Source: Bacteroides luhongzhouii (GTDB lineage Bacteria > Bacteroidota > Bacteroidia > Bacteroidales > Bacteroidaceae). From it: DNA of 64,000 bases. The DNA is taken from assembly GCF_009193295.2 (NCBI RefSeq), contig NZ_CP059973.1, forward strand, positions 3,658,001 to 3,722,000, written 5' to 3'. The notes beneath the pieces were generated by a model, which was given only the letters and a program-made list of their open reading frames with translations, did not search any database and was not told the DNA's origin. Below are positions 61,508-64,000 of this stretch, in pieces. The position numbers and the translations under genes are program-made. Position 1 is the stretch's first letter; the number at the start of each line of letters is the position of its first letter.

Positions 61508-64000
61508 ATGATGATTAATTTAATCGGAAAAAAGACTCAAATAGCATGTGGACTACTATGCTGTTGTAGTATGGCATATGCGCAGAGCAATGACAATTCC
61601 GAAGTTGTGGTTTTAAATGCAGGTTGGGAATTTTCCCAGGCAGGCACGGAGCTATGGCGACCGGCACAGGTTCCCGGCACTGTTCATCAGGATCTTATCT
61701 ATCATAAACAAATTCCCGATCCTTTTTATGGCATCAATGAACAAAAGATTCAGTGGGTGGAAAATGAAGACTGGGAGTACCGGACAGCTTTTACAGTTAC
61801 CTCCGAGCAACTGAAACGGGACGATGCCCAATTAATCTTTGAAGGTCTTGACACATACGCCGATGTATACCTCAACGGAGCATTATTGCTTAAAGCTGAT
61901 AATATGTTCGTCGGCTATACGATACCTGTCAAGTCGCAACTCCGTCTCGGAGAAAACCTTCTTCATATCTATTTTCATTCACCCATCCGGCAGACAATGC
62001 CTCAATATAACTCTAACGGATTCAACTATCCGGCAGACAACGACCATCACGAAAAACATGTAAGCGTATTCTCCCGTAAAGCCCCTTACAGTTATGGTTG
62101 GGACTGGGGAATCCGCATGGTGACCAGTGGTATCTGGCGTCCGGTGACCATCCGTTTTTATGACGCAGCCTCTATCAGCGATTACCACGTAAAGCAACTC
62201 TCGCTGACCGACCAGCAGGCAAAACTATCCAATGAATTAGAAATAAATAATATACTTCCTCGAGCACTTCAAGCAGAGGTGAGAATCAATATCTCTTTTG
62301 AAGGAAACACAGAAAAAGGCATTAGCCAGGCAATCACCTTACAGCCCGGAATCAATCGTATATCTATTCCTTCTGAAGTGCTGTCGCCGGTACGTTGGAT
62401 GCCGAATGGCTGGGGAAAGCCCGCCCTGTATGATTTCTCCGCTCAGATAATCGTAGAAGATAAAGTCGTAGCCCAACAATCCCACCGGATAGGACTGCGC
62501 ACCGTTCGCCTCGTCAATGAAAAAGATCAGGACGGAGAATCCTTCTATTTTGAAGTAAACGGCGTTCCGATGTTTGCCAAAGGAGCCAACTACATTCCCC
62601 AGGACGCCCTGTTGACCAACGTCACTACCGAACGCTACCAAACCTTATTCCGGGATATCAAAGAAGCCAACATGAATGTCATTCGTGTGTGGGGAGGCGG
62701 AACCTACGAAGACGACCGTTTCTATGACCTGGCAGATGAAAACGGAATACTGATATGGCAGGACTTTATGTTTGCCTGCACTCCCTATCCGTCTGATCCC
62801 ACCTTTCTGAAAAGAGTAGAAGCGGAAGCCGTCTACAACATCCGCCGCCTTCGCAATCATGCTTCCCTGGCGATGTGGTGTGGCAATAATGAAATACTGG
62901 AAGCCTTGAAATATTGGGGATTCGACAAGAAATTCACGCCGGAAATCTATCAGGAAATGTTCCAGGGCTATGACAAACTGTTCCGCCAACTCCTTCCTAC
63001 CAAGGTAAAAGAGTTGGATGCCGACCGTTTTTATATACACAGCTCCCCATATTTAGCCAATTGGGGACGCCCCGAATCATGGGGGATAGGAGACAGCCAC
63101 AATTGGGGAGTCTGGTATGGGCAGAAAACTTTCGAATCACTGGATACAGACCTCCCTCGTTTCATGAGCGAATTCGGTTTTCAGTCCTTCCCGGAGATGA
63201 AGACTATTGCCACCTTTGCCGCTCCGGAAGATTATCAGATCGAATCGGAGGTGATGAATGCCCATCAGAAAAGCAGCATCGGCAATGCCCTGATTCGCAC
63301 CTATATGGAACGTGACTATATCATTCCCGAAAAATTCGAAGACTTTGTCTATGTCGGACTAGTATTGCAGGGACATGGCATACGTCACGGTCTGGAAGCG
63401 CACCGCCGCAACCGTCCCTATTGTATGGGTACATTATATTGGCAATTGAATGACAGTTGGCCGGTAGTGTCATGGTCGGGTATTGATTACTACGGTAACT
63501 GGAAAGCCTTGCATTATCAGGCAAAGCGTGCATTTGCCCCCGTTCATATCAACCCTTTGCTGGAAGGTGACAACCTGTGTGTTTACTTGCTTTCCGATCA
63601 TCTTGACACCCGGGAGAAACTGACGCTGGAAATGAGACTGACGAATTTTGCAGGAAAGAAAGCCGGAAGAACGGTTGTCCTTCCTTCTTTGACTCTTCCG
63701 GCCAACACTTCCCAATGTGTATATCGCACTTCGCTCACCACTTTGTTTTTTCCTGCAAAGCGCCCGCTTGCGGATGACCTGCGCCATTGCTTCATGCAAC
63801 TGACATTGAAAGACAAATCCGGAAATATCGTTGCCGAAACAGTCCATTTCTTTAGAAAGACGAAAGACTTGCTTCTGCCCGAAACAACCGTTTCCTGCAA
63901 GATAAAACAGAAAGAGGGCGTGTGTGAACTGACCCTGTTTTCTCCCGTTCTTGCAAAAGACGTCTTTATTGAAGTCCCTTTGCAGGGAGCCCGTTTCAGT
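61508..64000 (+). CDS. Beta-mannosidase, GH2 (partial, runs off the window)
   Basis: 831 codons are inside the window and the frame is still open at the end. A signal peptide ends near MAYAQ. The sugar-binding domain (WEYRTAFTV, LFEGLDTYADVYLNG), the Ig-like domain and the TIM barrel follow. The acid/base glutamate is in AMWCGNNE at residue 462 and the nucleophile in FMSEFGFQ at residue 555, the positions known for BtMan2A of B. thetaiotaomicron. It removes beta-linked mannose, such as the core mannose of N-glycans, and so complements the sialidase and the GH92 mannosidase. A Met-Met start leaves 61508 or 61511 as the first codon. Confidence 0.95.
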   Translation, partial: MMINLIGKKTQIACGLLCCCSMAYAQSNDNSEVVVLNAGWEFSQAGTELWRPAQVPGTVHQDLIYHKQIPDPFYGINEQKIQWVENEDWEYRTAFTVTSEQLKRDDAQLIFEGLDTYADVYLNGALLLKADNMFVGYTIPVKSQLRLGENLLHIYFHSPIRQTMPQYNSNGFNYPADNDHHEKHVSVFSRKAPYSYGWDWGIRMVTSGIWRPVTIRFYDAASISDYHVKQLSLTDQQAKLSNELEINNILPRALQAEVRINISFEGNTEKGISQAITLQPGINRISIPSEVLSPVRWMPNGWGKPALYDFSAQIIVEDKVVAQQSHRIGLRTVRLVNEKDQDGESFYFEVNGVPMFAKGANYIPQDALLTNVTTERYQTLFRDIKEANMNVIRVWGGGTYEDDRFYDLADENGILIWQDFMFACTPYPSDPTFLKRVEAEAVYNIRRLRNHASLAMWCGNNEILEALKYWGFDKKFTPEIYQEMFQGYDKLFRQLLPTKVKELDADRFYIHSSPYLANWGRPESWGIGDSHNWGVWYGQKTFESLDTDLPRFMSEFGFQSFPEMKTIATFAAPEDYQIESEVMNAHQKSSIGNALIRTYMERDYIIPEKFEDFVYVGLVLQGHGIRHGLEAHRRNRPYCMGTLYWQLNDSWPVVSWSGIDYYGNWKALHYQAKRAFAPVHINPLLEGDNLCVYLLSDHLDTREKLTLEMRLTNFAGKKAGRTVVLPSLTLPANTSQCVYRTSLTTLFFPAKRPLADDLRHCFMQLTLKDKSGNIVAETVHFFRKTKDLLLPETTVSCKIKQKEGVCELTLFSPVLAKDVFIEVPLQGARFS

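Overview
The window looks like chromosomal DNA of a Bacteroides species close to B. thetaiotaomicron. The evidence is the Bacteroides promoter signature (TAnnTTTG with an upstream TTG/TTTG) in front of many genes, two SusC/SusD pairs, many lipoproteins, and a conserved block of core genes. The terminal beta-mannosidase places its two catalytic glutamates at residues 462 and 555, the numbering I recall for BtMan2A of B. thetaiotaomicron.

Bases 1-4860 hold a sulfate-activation cluster (end of cysC, then cysD, cysN) followed by a PAPS-dependent sulfotransferase and a secreted PCMD-like protein. Bases 4960-13220 are core genes: an OmpA-type porin, ruvX, def, a large TPR protein, thrS, infC, rpmI, rplT, and an independent small RNA that is probably Bacteroidales-1/6S RNA. 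Bases 13230-23720 carry a ferredoxin/flavodoxin fusion, xpt, the paaK-iorB-iorA module for aryl pyruvates, mltG, a membrane-anchored nuclease, queH, a DUF3352/MORN protein, tRNA-Thr(CGT) and a 31-residue membrane peptide.

Bases 23721-61220 are an AT-rich accessory region for sialic acid and N-glycan use. A ROK regulator is divergent from a ROK-type promoter region and a long operon (PUL1): FAD oxidoreductase, DUF4434 protein, MFS transporter, GlcNAc/ManNAc 2-epimerase, a second DUF4434 protein, a CBM32-like lipoprotein, a helical lipoprotein, SusC and SusD. A second cassette (PUL2) faces it on the minus strand: truncated MFS, 2-epimerase, GH92 mannosidase, SusC, SusD, DUF4623 protein, two GHL10 proteins, a DUF5009 acetyltransferase-like protein, an L,D-transpeptidase-like protein and an SGNH esterase. 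A GH33 sialidase and a GH2 beta-mannosidase follow on the plus strand.

The most striking feature is symmetry. PUL1 and PUL2 are convergent and share both ends as inverted repeats. The outer pair is a 514-bp, almost identical copy of the 3' end of the MFS gene, followed by a diverged epimerase copy. The inner pair is about 790 bp, covering the 3' part of the SGNH gene, its terminator and downstream DNA, and it brackets a decayed IS1182-type element. PUL2 begins with the headless MFS copy and shows no recognisable promoter of its own. Recombination between the outer repeats would invert about 30 kb, restore an intact MFS gene and place PUL2 behind the ROK-controlled promoter while silencing PUL1. 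I infer a possible two-cassette expression switch; the arrangement is seen directly, the switching is not.
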